Source: CAVQND01 sp049518415
GTDB lineage: Bacteria; Verrucomicrobiota; Verrucomicrobiia; Limisphaerales; UBA8199
DNA: 64,000 bases
Reading direction: 5' to 3'
Assembly: GCA_049518415.1 (NCBI GenBank)
Contig: JBEKRX010000029.1
Span: 1 to 64,000 of the forward strand
Below the pieces are notes generated by a model that worked only from the letters and a program-made list of their open reading frames with translations, made no database searches and was not told where the DNA came from. This document shows, in pieces, positions 49,457 to 59,540 of the stretch. Position numbers and translations under genes: made by a program. Position 1 is the first letter of the stretch. Each line of letters begins with the position of its first letter.

Positions 49457-50869
49457 ATGACAAGGCGAAAATCAGGACTGCTTGGCGTGTTAGTAATGGC
49501 TGTCGCGGCGCTTTCGGTCCAGGCGCAGCCGGCCAGTTCACTCCGGATTACGAACTTCCAGGGCACGGGCGAGGGTTGGGTGCTGGGCTGGGAGCAGTCG
49601 GCCACCGGCACGGCCTACACCGTGCAATTCCAGGACACGCTCCAGGATGGCATCTGGCGCAGCCCCGCCTCGGCCGCCCCGTTCCCCGTGGCCGGGAAAG
49701 AGTGGCTCGATGCCTGGAGCACGAATGCGAGCCGCTTTTACCGGGTCATCGGCGTGCCGGCCGCGCAACGCGGCCAAGTGCTCTCCGCGACGCTCAACAA
49801 CGGGCTGACCGCCTTGCAGTTGGCGTTCTTGTTCAACCTGGCCGGCGTGCCGATCACCCCGCAATACGACGTGGGGCTGTATAAGATCGTCTATGAGACC
49901 ATCACACCCCTGGGCGCGCGCACCCTTGCCTCCGGCGCTTTAGTCCTGCCTCAAAACGCCGGGGGCGCCCTGCCGCTGGTCAGCTACCAGCACGGCACGC
50001 TCACGCAAACCAACTCGGCCCCTTCCTCCCTGAACCTCTCGGGGGAGGTCACCATCGGCATTGCCTTCGCGACGACGGGATATGCGGCGGCGGTGCCGGA
50101 TTACCTGGGGCTGGGGGACTCGCCCGGCCTGCACCCGTATCACCACGCCCGCTCCGAGGCCACGGCTGGTGTGGATATGCTCCGGGCGGTCAAGGCCTTC
50201 TGCGCGACCAACGGGTTCGCCCTCAACGACCGTCTGTTCCTTTGCGGCTACTCGGAAGGGGGCCACGCCACCATGGCGCTGTTGCGCGAGCTGGAGACCT
50301 TCCACACCAACGAATTCACCGTCACCGCCTGCGCGCCCATGGCCGGAGCTTATGATCTGTCCGGCGTCACGACGGAGGATTTCCTGACCAACCGCTTCGC
50401 GCCCAATCCCTACTACTTCGTCTATTTGCTGGCCGCGTACCAGGATGTCTATCACCTGGCCCCCAGCCTGGCCAGCCTGTTGCGTGTGCCGTATGACACG
50501 GCCTTGCCGCCGCTGCTCGGGGGCAATGCCAGCGGCAGCCAGATCAACGCCGCCATGCCCGCCGACCCCACTCAAATCCTGAAACCGGACTACCTGGCGG
50601 CCTTCCGCGCCCAGCCACGCCATCCGCTTCGCCTGGCGCTTGAGGAAAATGACTTGTACCGCTGGAAACCGCGCGCGCCCCTGCGGCTTTATCACTGCTC
50701 GGGCGATCTGGACGTGGACCCCGCCAACTCGCAAGTCGCTCTGGCCTCGTTCCACGCCCTGGGGGCGACCCAGGTGGAGTTGATCGATCCGCAGCCCGGC
50801 GCCGACCACAGCGGGTGTGCCCAACCCAGTCTGTTGCAGGCCAAGGCCTGGTTCGATTCGCTGAAGTAG
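49457..50869 (+). CDS. secreted lipase/esterase-like alpha/beta hydrolase
   Basis: 470 residues. Signal peptide (GLLGVLVMAVAALSVQAQ), an N-terminal beta region of about 85 residues, then the hydrolase: ASGALVLPQNAGGALPLVSY, QHGTLTQTN, FATTGYAAAVPDYLGLGDSP, the nucleophile elbow FLCGYSEGGHATM (Ser) and a C-terminal LYHCSGDLDVDP with DHSGC (Asp, His). This is the secretory-lipase-type group (LIP family). It acts outside the cell on esters; the substrate is unknown. It precedes the two-component pair by about 110 bases on the same strand. Confidence 0.85.
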   Translation: MTRRKSGLLGVLVMAVAALSVQAQPASSLRITNFQGTGEGWVLGWEQSATGTAYTVQFQDTLQDGIWRSPASAAPFPVAGKEWLDAWSTNASRFYRVIGVPAAQRGQVLSATLNNGLTALQLAFLFNLAGVPITPQYDVGLYKIVYETITPLGARTLASGALVLPQNAGGALPLVSYQHGTLTQTNSAPSSLNLSGEVTIGIAFATTGYAAAVPDYLGLGDSPGLHPYHHARSEATAGVDMLRAVKAFCATNGFALNDRLFLCGYSEGGHATMALLRELETFHTNEFTVTACAPMAGAYDLSGVTTEDFLTNRFAPNPYYFVYLLAAYQDVYHLAPSLASLLRVPYDTALPPLLGGNASGSQINAAMPADPTQILKPDYLAAFRAQPRHPLRLALEENDLYRWKPRAPLRLYHCSGDLDVDPANSQVALASFHALGATQVELIDPQPGADHSGCAQPSLLQAKAWFDSLK

Positions 50870-50978
50870 CGGCCGATTTTTCGGGGCCACAGGTGGGGCG
50901 GAGGGGGCGGCCGCGCTCCGCGACCGTGCTGAGAGGGTGGCTGGACGAAGGGCAGGGGGTTGGTTATGCTCTTGGCCA

Positions 50979-51710
50979 GTGGAAAGTATTTTGGAAAAAG
51001 CCCTCGGCCAGAATGGCGAGCAATCGGCCGTGGCGGAAAAGAGAGACCTGCTGGCGCGCCTCCTGGCGCGGCTGGCGCACGAGATTCGCAACCCGCTCAG
51101 TTCGCTCCACATCCACGTGCAGTTGCTCGAGGAGGACCTGGGCGCGCTGGCGCCCCAGGTGCGCCAGCAATTGACGGCCCGCCTGGAGATTATCCAGGGC
51201 GAACTGCACCGCCTCGAGACCATGGTCGAGAACTTCCTGCGGCTCACCAGTCCGTCGGCCCTGGATTTGGAGCCGGTGGAAATGCTCAAGCTCGTCACGC
51301 ACGTCTGCGAGTTGCTCCGCCCGGAAGCCGCGGCGCGCGAGATCGAAATCGCCACTTGCCTGCAGGAGGCGCTGCCGCCAGTCCTGGCCGACCCGGTCCG
51401 CCTGACCCAGGCCCTGCTGAACCTGGTCATCAACGCCATGCAGGCCGTGGAGCGCAAGGGCCGTATCGAGGTGAGCGTGGCCCTCGCCGGCGGAGCCCTG
51501 GCCCTGGCCGTGCGCGACACCGGCCCGGGCATTCCGCCCGAAAGGCTGGCGTCCATCTTTGACCCCTATTTCACCACCAAACCCGAGGGGAGCGGGCTGG
51601 GCCTGTGGATTGCCCAGCAAATTGTCACCGCTCATGCCGGGGGCCTCAAGGCCCAGAACGCGCCCGGGGGAGGAGCGGTGTTTACGATGACCTTGCCGCT
51701 GGAGCGGTGA
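50979..51710 (+). CDS. NtrB-type soluble sensor histidine kinase
   Basis: 243 residues from GTG 50979 (another GTG at 50937 is possible). No membrane span. H box LARLAHEIRNPLSSLHIHVQ, a DHp helix pair (LEIIQGELHRLETMVENFLR), N box LLNLVINAMQAV, G1/F/G2 boxes in RDTGPGIPPERLASIFDPYF and GSGLGLWIAQQIVTAH. Input domain missing or very short. The NtrC-type regulator follows after 200 bases, so it should phosphorylate that protein. The signal sensed is unknown; it may be cytoplasmic. Confidence 0.85.
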   Translation: MESILEKALGQNGEQSAVAEKRDLLARLLARLAHEIRNPLSSLHIHVQLLEEDLGALAPQVRQQLTARLEIIQGELHRLETMVENFLRLTSPSALDLEPVEMLKLVTHVCELLRPEAAAREIEIATCLQEALPPVLADPVRLTQALLNLVINAMQAVERKGRIEVSVALAGGALALAVRDTGPGIPPERLASIFDPYFTTKPEGSGLGLWIAQQIVTAHAGGLKAQNAPGGGAVFTMTLPLER

Positions 51711-51909
51711 GGCGCAGAGGGAGACTTGCCCGACATTGATCGTGCGCTGCGCCCAGGAACCGGCTGAGGACGAGTGAGTGAGTGGGAGTCAAAGCGGCCT
51801 CGCGCTCCGCTGGCCGCCGCACTCCATCGTGCCGGCCGTGCCGGTTCATGGGTCGGCTGCCGGATAGCGGATGGCGCGTGGCGGAGTGCGAGCACGGCCG
51901 AGGTGATAG

Positions 51910-53328
<1,419 letters not shown>

Positions 53329-53632
53329 TCCGACCGCAGGTTGGAACCTGAAGCAGAACGGACCGCGGAGCAGGCACGTCCAGTGGAGCCGCCAGCGGCT
53401 CAGCGCGCCGGAGCGCAGCTTTGAATTGCCACGGACACCGTGCTGCCGTTTGGGCTTGTTCCAATGAACGCGAATTGGAATTAGTGCGAGGTTCGCTGCA
53501 CAGGGTGAGCCTCAGCCGGTGCAGGAATTGCGCCCAGGCCCCCTTTAGCACTGAAAAAGCGGCCCGGCGCCGGCGGGCGAATTGTTGTGAAACATGTTGA
53601 CATTCAAAGGGTTACACCAACACGACCTCGTC

Positions 53633-53648
53633 TGGCACGCCCTATGCC
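53633..53648 (+). promoter_or_regulatory. sigma-54 (-24/-12) promoter
   Basis: TGGCACGCCCTATGCC: GG and GC are exactly 10 bases apart, and the site matches TGGCACG-N4-TTGC at all but one position (ATGC). It lies about 70 bases upstream of the small gene at 53720 and just past an NtrC-type activator gene. Confidence 0.65.
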
Positions 53649-53719
53649 TTTGGGGTGAGCCGGTTGCTCTTTAGCGGCGACCAAACAAAACGAAACCGAA
53701 AGAGTTTAATTAGTTCATT

Positions 53720-53917
53720 ATGAGCGAAACAAATACTCCTCCTGCGCCGAATCCAACGCCTTGCACCTGCGCCGCCACCCCGGCGGCCCAGCCCGCCACC
53801 CCGGCGGCCCAGCCGCCCACCACCCCCGCCGCCCCGGCCCCGCCCCAGGCGCCACCAGTTGCCACCCCGGCCCCCGCTGCCCCCAAAGCACCGAAGCGCG
53901 GAATGCGGAAGCGTTAA
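53720..53917 (+). CDS. small Pro/Ala-rich protein (65 aa)
   Basis: MSETNTPPAPNPTPCTCAAT, then repeated TPAAQP-type stretches and a basic end (KAPKRGMRKR). No domain, no signal peptide; low complexity. A good sigma-54 promoter precedes it, which makes it more likely to be expressed than composition alone suggests. CTC-type Cys residues (CTC at positions 15-17) are the only notable side chains. It may be a regulatory or envelope peptide; the function is unknown. Confidence 0.5.
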   Translation: MSETNTPPAPNPTPCTCAATPAAQPATPAAQPPTTPAAPAPPQAPPVATPAPAAPKAPKRGMRKR

Positions 53918-54224
53918 TTGGAATTAGCCGCACGCTTGCAGCAGCGTGGTCAGAGCACGCGGGCGCCGCTGCGGAGGAACGGCGGCGCCAGCTTCTTTTG
54001 CCCGATAACCATGTCAACGCTTCAACGCTTCAGCGCTTCCACCCATTAAAAAGGATGGGCCTGCACGGGGTTGGCGTTGTGCAGTGCAAACAATGCACGG
54101 CGCCGTTTCAAGGTCCTCCAGCTTTCCCGGCGGGTGGATGGCGTTTGCGTTTTTATCCGATTGTGAATCAAGAACTTACACATTGGAGCTTGAACCTGGT
54201 ATGCAAATAGCGTGTACTTCATTT
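53918..54224. other. gene-free stretch with an 8-base array
   Basis: About 307 bases. Units TCAACGCT, TCAACGCT, TCAGCGCT are at 54013-54036. I see no other structure. Confidence 0.35.
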
Positions 54225-54635
54225 ATGAATGCTGTGATCCGGAGCCTGTTGAAGCTGCAAGCGCTCGAATTCGGTGAGGTGACCGGCAGGAGAGTTGAGT
54301 CGCAGGTCGCGGAACTGCGCGGCCAAATCCCACAGCCCATCCTCGGACACTACGACCGGCTGCGTGTCCGCGGCAAGAAGGGTGTCGCCGTGGTGCGCAA
54401 CCAGGTGTGCACCGGCTGCCACCTGCAACAACCGATCGGCAAGATTACCATCCTCATGCGCGGCGCGGACATTCAACTGTGCGATAGCTGCGGCCGTTAT
54501 CTCTATCTGCCGGAGCCGGGGGAGAGTGAATTTGTGGAGCGCATCGCCGCCGCCAAGCCGGCGGAGCGCGCCGCCGAAAAGCCCGTGCCCAAGCCGCGAA
54601 AACGCAAAGAGCGCAAGGCCCTGGCGACCGCCTGA
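54225..54635 (+). CDS. zinc-ribbon (C4-type) domain protein
   Basis: 136 residues from the ATG at 54225; an in-frame ATG lies at 54201. A helical N-part (SLLKLQALEFGEVTGRRVES) leads to the zinc ribbon NQVCTGCHLQQPIGK and IQLCDSCGRYLYL (two CxxC pairs about 25 residues apart), then a Lys/Arg/Ala-rich tail. This is the small C4 zinc-ribbon family (zf-RING_7/DUF164-like, normally with a long coiled coil). Possible role in nucleic-acid binding. The EIIA gene follows after 71 bases. Confidence 0.72.
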   Translation: MNAVIRSLLKLQALEFGEVTGRRVESQVAELRGQIPQPILGHYDRLRVRGKKGVAVVRNQVCTGCHLQQPIGKITILMRGADIQLCDSCGRYLYLPEPGESEFVERIAAAKPAERAAEKPVPKPRKRKERKALATA

Positions 54636-54706
54636 CCTCCTGGGGCAGACGCACAGGCGCCAGGCCCGCCGACCTGATCAGCTCAAGCTTGGACTCCCCT
54701 CCGCAC

Positions 54707-55207
54707 ATGCCATTGGACGCGATCATTCCCGTTGCCCTTCCGGCCACGCTGGCCCAATACACCCGGCCGGCGTTGATTGTGCCGGAACTGCGCGAGCGCG
54801 ACACCGCCGGGATCCTTGGCGAGTTGAGCCAGGTCCTGCAGCGGCAGGGCTGCGTGGCGGATGTGCTGCCGTTCTATCACACCGCCCTCAACCAGGAGTT
54901 GCTGTCCAACTCCGCCCTCGAGAGCGGACTGGCTTTCCCGCATTCGCGCCTGGGTGGGGTCAAGCAACTGACCTTTGCGCTGGGGCGCACGCCCGAGCCG
55001 GTGACCTGGGGCGCCGGCGGCCCGTGGCGCGTGCGACTCATCTTCCTCCTGGCCGTCCCCGCTACGGATGCCGCCAGTTATTTGCACCTGCTGGCCAGCC
55101 TTGCCCGGCTCGGCCAGCGAACCGAGCTGCTGGACCAATTGCGCGGCGCTGCGAATGCCGAGGCCATCCTGGCCGTGCTTGAGCGAATCAGAATGCGCCA
55201 AGGATGA
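54707..55207 (+). CDS. PTS EIIA-type (PtsN/fructose-family) domain protein
   Basis: 166 residues from the ATG at 54707. EIIA-2 fold: LPATLAQYTRPALIVPELRE, SALESGLAFPHSRLGGVKQL with the phospho-acceptor His (PHSR), and FLLAVPATDAASYLHLLASL. It probably takes phosphate from HPr. No EIIB/EIIC gene is near, so a regulatory (PtsN-like) role is likelier than sugar uptake. It lies downstream of the NtrB/NtrC pair, but no link to it is proved. Confidence 0.8.
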   Translation: MPLDAIIPVALPATLAQYTRPALIVPELRERDTAGILGELSQVLQRQGCVADVLPFYHTALNQELLSNSALESGLAFPHSRLGGVKQLTFALGRTPEPVTWGAGGPWRVRLIFLLAVPATDAASYLHLLASLARLGQRTELLDQLRGAANAEAILAVLERIRMRQG

Positions 55208-55258
55208 TGCGACCAGGTCCTTCGTGCCCATGAGTCAAGGCTGCTCTTGGCCACAGGT

Positions 55259-56479
55259 TCATTCAATCATCTCTTGCACGATGGCCCGAGCGGCCCGCCG
55301 GCTTGCACCCGCCGGACCCAAAGTGGCAATGATTTCTGAGAGCCGGGCCTTGATTTTGGCCCGCCGCGCTTCATCGCGCAGCAGTTCGAGGGCGGCGCGC
55401 GCGAGGTTCTCGGCCGTGGCCGCGCCCTGGACGAACTCGGGGAAAAGCGGCTCGCCGGCGAGCAGGTTAGGCATCGCGAGGTAGTTCACTTTGACCATCC
55501 GCTTTGCGGCGAGATAGCTGGCCAGGGAGGTCTTGTAGAAGACCACCGCCGGGACGCCAAAGAAGGCGCACTCCAAGGTAATGGTGCCGGATTTCGTGAC
55601 GGCCAGGTCTGCCTGGCCGAGGGCTTCGGCCAACCCGCCAACCTGGACCTGGAGGCGCGGCGCCTGGGTCAGGAACGGCTGGGCATAGTTGGCCAGCGCT
55701 GCATTGGGCAGGACCAGGCGGAAAGAGGCCGGCGATTCGGCGGCTATCCGCCGGGCCGTCTCGAGCACGACGGGCAGATGGCGGCGCAATTCCCCGGGGC
55801 GGCTGCCGGGCAGGAGCACCACGGTGGGGCAGGACGGCGGTTGGCGGAGGGAGGCGGGAGCAGCGGCCGCCCGCGCGTGGCGATAGCGGTCCACCATGGG
55901 ATGGCCGACAAATTCGACCCGAAACTCCGGCACGCGCTCGGCAAACCAGGCCCGCTCGAAAGGGATAATGCTCAGCAACAAATCGTAATCGCGGGCCATT
56001 TGGCCGGCGCGGCCTTCACGCGAAGCCCAGACCTGGGGCGAGACGTACTGGATCAGCTTCGGATGCCAGTCATGGAACCAGTCACTGTGCGACCGCACGT
56101 ACTTCCTAAGCGCGTGGGCGAAGCGGCGGTTGAACCCGGAGAAGTCCACGCAAATCACCGCGTCCGGTTGGCGGCCCAGGGCCAGCCGGAAAAGCCGGCC
56201 AAAGAGTCGCCGGAACTTGAAGAGGTTCCGGAGCGCGTCCGACAACCCGATGACCGAATGCGCGGTGAGGTCGAAGGCCAACTCCACCCCGGCGGCGGCC
56301 AGGCGCGGGCCGCCGGCGCCGAAAAAGCGCGGTTCCAGGCTCGCGCGCAGCGGCTGGCAATCCGGCGTCGGGACCGCTTCGGCCTCCGTGAGTTCCTGGC
56401 GCAAGGCCTGGACCAGTTCCGCCGCCAGCAGGTCGCCGCTGGCCTCGCCCGCGATTAACATGAAGCTCTTGGGTCTCAT
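55259..56479 (-). CDS. lpxB: lipid-A-disaccharide synthase
   Basis: 406 residues: FMLIAGEASGDLLAAELVQA, RFFGAGGPRLAAAGVELAFD, VICVDFSGFNRRFAHALRK, HPKLIQYVSPQVWASREG, VVLLPGSRPGELRRHLPVVL and AVTKSGTITLECAFFGVPAVV are all LpxB landmarks. It joins UDP-diacylglucosamine to lipid X on the membrane. It shows that the organism makes lipid A. A Gfo/Idh oxidoreductase precedes it by 68 bases on the same strand. Confidence 0.93.
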   Translation of the reverse strand: MRPKSFMLIAGEASGDLLAAELVQALRQELTEAEAVPTPDCQPLRASLEPRFFGAGGPRLAAAGVELAFDLTAHSVIGLSDALRNLFKFRRLFGRLFRLALGRQPDAVICVDFSGFNRRFAHALRKYVRSHSDWFHDWHPKLIQYVSPQVWASREGRAGQMARDYDLLLSIIPFERAWFAERVPEFRVEFVGHPMVDRYRHARAAAAPASLRQPPSCPTVVLLPGSRPGELRRHLPVVLETARRIAAESPASFRLVLPNAALANYAQPFLTQAPRLQVQVGGLAEALGQADLAVTKSGTITLECAFFGVPAVVFYKTSLASYLAAKRMVKVNYLAMPNLLAGEPLFPEFVQGAATAENLARAALELLRDEARRAKIKARLSEIIATLGPAGASRRAARAIVQEMIE

Positions 56480-56547
56480 GCGCTAATATGCCACGCGCTG
56501 CTGCTGCAGGGCAGGCCTTCCCCCGAGGTGCCGGGCGAAAGGCTGCC

Positions 56548-57594
56548 CTATGGAGATGAGCACCTAATCTGGCGCGTGATTTCAAAGGCCAGGTCCAGCG
56601 CACGCTTGGCCGATTCGCCGCTGACCAGCGGCGGGCGGTGGGCGCGGACGCACTGGGCGAAATGCTCCAACTCGAGCTTGAGCGGCTCTTCCTTGGCAAT
56701 CGGCACCGGCTCGCGCACGATGCGCTTGCCGCCGAACTCGCTGACGATGGTCGAGTCTTTGGCGTGGAGCAGTTTCTTGAGGAACGAACTCTCCGGCTGG
56801 TCGTTGCGGGCGAGGCGGTAGATGAAACCCTCCTGGGCCCGGTAATCCAGCGAGATGTAGCTGGTCAAGGCGCCGCCGCTGAAGACGCGAATCTTGCGCA
56901 TCCGTTCCGGGCTGACGCGGCTGGCGGTGAGATTGGCCACGCAGCCATTGGCGAAGCGCAAACGCGCGTTGGCGATGTCTTCGGATTGGCTCAGCACCGG
57001 GATGCCGACCGCGTCCACGCTCGTCACGGGCGACTTCACGAAGGCCAGCACCACGTCCAAATCGTGAATCATCAAATCGAGCACCACGCCGATGTCCGTG
57101 CTCCGGGCGGGGTAGGGCGAAAGGCGGTGCGTCTCGATGAAGCGCGGCTCGGTGGCCACCGTCTGGAGGTACTTGAATACGGGATTGAACCGCTCGACAT
57201 GGCCCACCTGGAGGATGCAATCCCGCTGCTGCGCCAGTTCGACCAGTTCGGCGGCCTGCGCGGCGTTGTCGGTCATCGGCTTTTCGACCAGTACGTGCTT
57301 GCCTTGCCGGAGGAGGGTCCCGGCCAATTCATGATGCGTGCACGTCGGCGTAACGATGCTGACCGCGTCGCTGGCGGCCGCGGCCGCCGCGACCGAGTCG
57401 AAGGCGCGCACGCCATGCTTCGCCGCAACCTTGCGCGCGGTCTCGGCCGCGACATCGTAAACCCCGGCCAACTCCACCTGGCCGGCGGCCGCCAGTTCCG
57501 CGTAGATGCGCACGTGTTCCTTGCCGAGCGAGCCGGCGCCCAGGACGGACACCCTGACTTTGTCCGTGGTCTGTGCTCGGTGGTCCGCAGTCAT
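56548..57594 (-). CDS. Gfo/Idh/MocA-family oxidoreductase, upstream of lpxB
   Basis: 348 residues from the ATG at 57594. NAD-binding VRVSVLGAGSLGKEHVRIYA, then VSIVTPTCTHHELAGTLLRQ, HVLVEKPMTDNAAQAAEL and ILQVGHVERFNPVFKYLQT (EKP and the catalytic His region), DLMIHDLDVVLAFV. Homologues are found beside lpxB in several Gram-negative lineages; a few, such as GnnA, modify UDP-GlcNAc for lipid A. Which sugar it oxidises here is not decided by the sequence. Confidence 0.85.
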   Translation of the reverse strand: MTADHRAQTTDKVRVSVLGAGSLGKEHVRIYAELAAAGQVELAGVYDVAAETARKVAAKHGVRAFDSVAAAAAASDAVSIVTPTCTHHELAGTLLRQGKHVLVEKPMTDNAAQAAELVELAQQRDCILQVGHVERFNPVFKYLQTVATEPRFIETHRLSPYPARSTDIGVVLDLMIHDLDVVLAFVKSPVTSVDAVGIPVLSQSEDIANARLRFANGCVANLTASRVSPERMRKIRVFSGGALTSYISLDYRAQEGFIYRLARNDQPESSFLKKLLHAKDSTIVSEFGGKRIVREPVPIAKEEPLKLELEHFAQCVRAHRPPLVSGESAKRALDLAFEITRQIRCSSP

Positions 57595-57693
57595 GGCTGG
57601 GCATTCTGCCACCGATCGGTTGCCGCTGACAACTCAAAGGAGTAGTGGGGCAGCCGTCCGGGCGCATCTCCCAAAGAGGGCGGTTTCCGGCGC

Positions 57694-57952
57694 GCGGCGC
57701 AGGGCGCATCCTGACACTGCCCCCGAGCGCGGGCAGAAGCCCTCCCCCCATCCCCCCTCCCATGCGCTCGGAGCGCATGGGAGGGGGGTGATCCCTTTTT
57801 CCACTTTACCCAGGGCGGCGGCCCGTCCCGCCCGGAGCGGGACGGGCCTTGCCCTGGGCTACTATCTTGCCGCCCCTCCGGGGCGGAAGAGTGCCGCGCT
57901 ACGCGCGGGTAGAGTGGAATTGGTGGCAGTGTCGTGATGCGCCCGCGGCGCC
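57694..57952. mobile_element. MITE-like element, copy 3 (57702-57944)
   Basis: 243 bp, terminal inverted repeats GGGCGCATCCTGACACTGCC and GGCAGTGTCGTGATGCGCCC. Flanks GCGGCGCA (57694-57701) and GCGGCGCC (57945-57952) agree at seven of eight bases, as expected of an 8-bp target duplication. The core matches the copy at 40036-40280; the internal hairpin differs (ATGCGCTCGGAGCGCAT). Confidence 0.88.
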
Positions 57953-58007
57953 GGCCGGCCAAACTTTAGGCTTTCAACTTTCGACTTCCGGCTTCTAAAG
58001 TACCGCT

Positions 58008-58667
58008 GTGCCAATTGCTGGTTACATCGTGGCCGCGTTCGCCGGCTATTTGCTGGGCTCGATTCCCACGGGCTTCCTGGTGGCCCAGGGGCGGGGTATT
58101 GACATTCGCGCATTGGGCAGCGGGAACATCGGCGCAACCAATGTCTTCCGCTACCTCGGCCTGCCGGCGGGCATTTTGGTGCTGCTGGCCGATGCGGCCA
58201 AAGGCTGGCTGGCGGTGGCGGTGCTCGCGCGACTGGTTTCCGGCTGGTTTTTCACTGCGGCCGGCCCGGAGCCGCGCGAGTGGCTGGCCCTGTGCGCCGG
58301 CCTTGCGGCCATTCTGGGTCACATCTACACCTGCTGGCTCTATTTCAAGGGCGGCAAAGGCATCGCCACCTCCGCGGGCGTGCTGGTGGCGCTGGTGCCG
58401 TATGCGCTGCTGATCGTTCTGGGCGTATGGCTCGTGGTGTTTGCCTTGAGCCGTTACGTGTCGCTGGCTTCCCTGGCGGCCGCCTTTGCGGCGCCTTTCG
58501 CAGCGTGGTTCACGACCCGAAATTCGACGCTCACGGCGGCGCTGGCAGCCCTGGCCGCGCTGGCGATCTATAAACACCGGACTAACATCAAGCGGCTGCT
58601 CAGCGGCACGGAAAACCGGATCGGCGCAAAGAAACCGCCCCTGCCGGTGGCCCCGCCAAACTCCTGA
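58008..58667 (+). CDS. plsY: glycerol-3-phosphate acyltransferase PlsY
   Basis: 219 residues, GTG start. An integral membrane enzyme with about five spans: YIVAAFAGYLLGSIPTGFLV, the conserved loop IRALGSGNIGATNVFR, LGHIYTCWLYFKGGKGIATS and a hydrophobic end, then a basic tail. PlsY uses acyl phosphate to acylate G3P, the first step of phospholipid synthesis. The start follows a run of short repeats past the MITE-like copy. Confidence 0.93.
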   Translation: MPIAGYIVAAFAGYLLGSIPTGFLVAQGRGIDIRALGSGNIGATNVFRYLGLPAGILVLLADAAKGWLAVAVLARLVSGWFFTAAGPEPREWLALCAGLAAILGHIYTCWLYFKGGKGIATSAGVLVALVPYALLIVLGVWLVVFALSRYVSLASLAAAFAAPFAAWFTTRNSTLTAALAALAALAIYKHRTNIKRLLSGTENRIGAKKPPLPVAPPNS

Positions 58668-58681
58668 CTTCGGACTTCCGT

Positions 58682-59287
58682 TCACGCCATCGCTTGCTTC
58701 AGCAGCTTCAGCAGCTCGGCATAGGCTTCGACGGGCTGGAATTGGGGGAATTGGCGCTTGACGTTGTCCGGCGCGCGGAAGAGGAAGCCGACGTGGGCTT
58801 CGCTGAGCATGGCGGTATCGTTGAACGAATCACCGGCGGAGATGACGTGGTAGTTGAGCAGCTTGAAGGCGGCCACGGCGCGCTGCTTCTGCTCCGGGAG
58901 GCGCAGTTTGTAATCCACAATCCGGTCGTTTTCCACGACCAGCCGGTGGCAGAGCAGGGTGGGCCAGCCCAGTTGGCGCAAGAGCGGCGCGGCGAACTGT
59001 TCGAACGTGTCGGACAGGATGATGACCTGCACCAGCGGCCGCAGTGCGTCGAGGAATTCCTGGGCGCCTGGCAGCGGCCGCAGCGTCGCGATGACCTGCT
59101 GGATGTCGGACAGCTTCAAGCCGTGCTGGTCGAGAATTCGCAGCCGCCCGCGCATCAGTTGGTCATAATCCGGTTCATCGCGAGTGGTCCGCCGCAGTTC
59201 CGGGATGCCGGTCTTCTCGGCCACGGCAATCCAAATCTCGGGCGTCAACACTCCCTCCATGTCCATCGTCACGATTGATTGTTTCAC
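58682..59287 (-). CDS. thrH: ThrH-type phosphoserine/homoserine phosphotransferase (HAD)
   Basis: 201 residues from GTG 59287. HAD motif I is VTMDMEGVLTPEIWIAVAEK (Asp in MDMEG), then TRDEPDYDQLMRGRLRILDQ, VIILSDTFEQFAAPLLRQLG (motif II) and ISAGDSFNDTAMLSEAHVG (motif III/IV). ThrH shows phosphoserine phosphatase and phosphoserine:homoserine transferase activity. The frame opens 108 bases upstream, but that segment is not conserved. Convergent with plsY. Confidence 0.88.
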   Translation of the reverse strand: MKQSIVTMDMEGVLTPEIWIAVAEKTGIPELRRTTRDEPDYDQLMRGRLRILDQHGLKLSDIQQVIATLRPLPGAQEFLDALRPLVQVIILSDTFEQFAAPLLRQLGWPTLLCHRLVVENDRIVDYKLRLPEQKQRAVAAFKLLNYHVISAGDSFNDTAMLSEAHVGFLFRAPDNVKRQFPQFQPVEAYAELLKLLKQAMA

Positions 59288-59540
59288 TGGGCGGAATTTT
59301 TCAGAACCGGCCGCTTCTGTCCAGCGGTTCGTGCGGTGCCGCCATTGCCCCACGCAAGAGTATTCAGACACGAAAGTCAAAAGGCTGCGGTTCAAGATTG
59401 ACAGCCGGCCGGCATCCTTCTAGTGTCTGCGCGCAAAGGCAGAGCACTTTGCCCCGAAGGCAGAATCGGGGATTTTTCTTGCGCTGCCTCCAGAAGCCGG
59501 CGGGCAGCCGGCGCTCCCGGAGGCGGCGCAACTTGAACTT

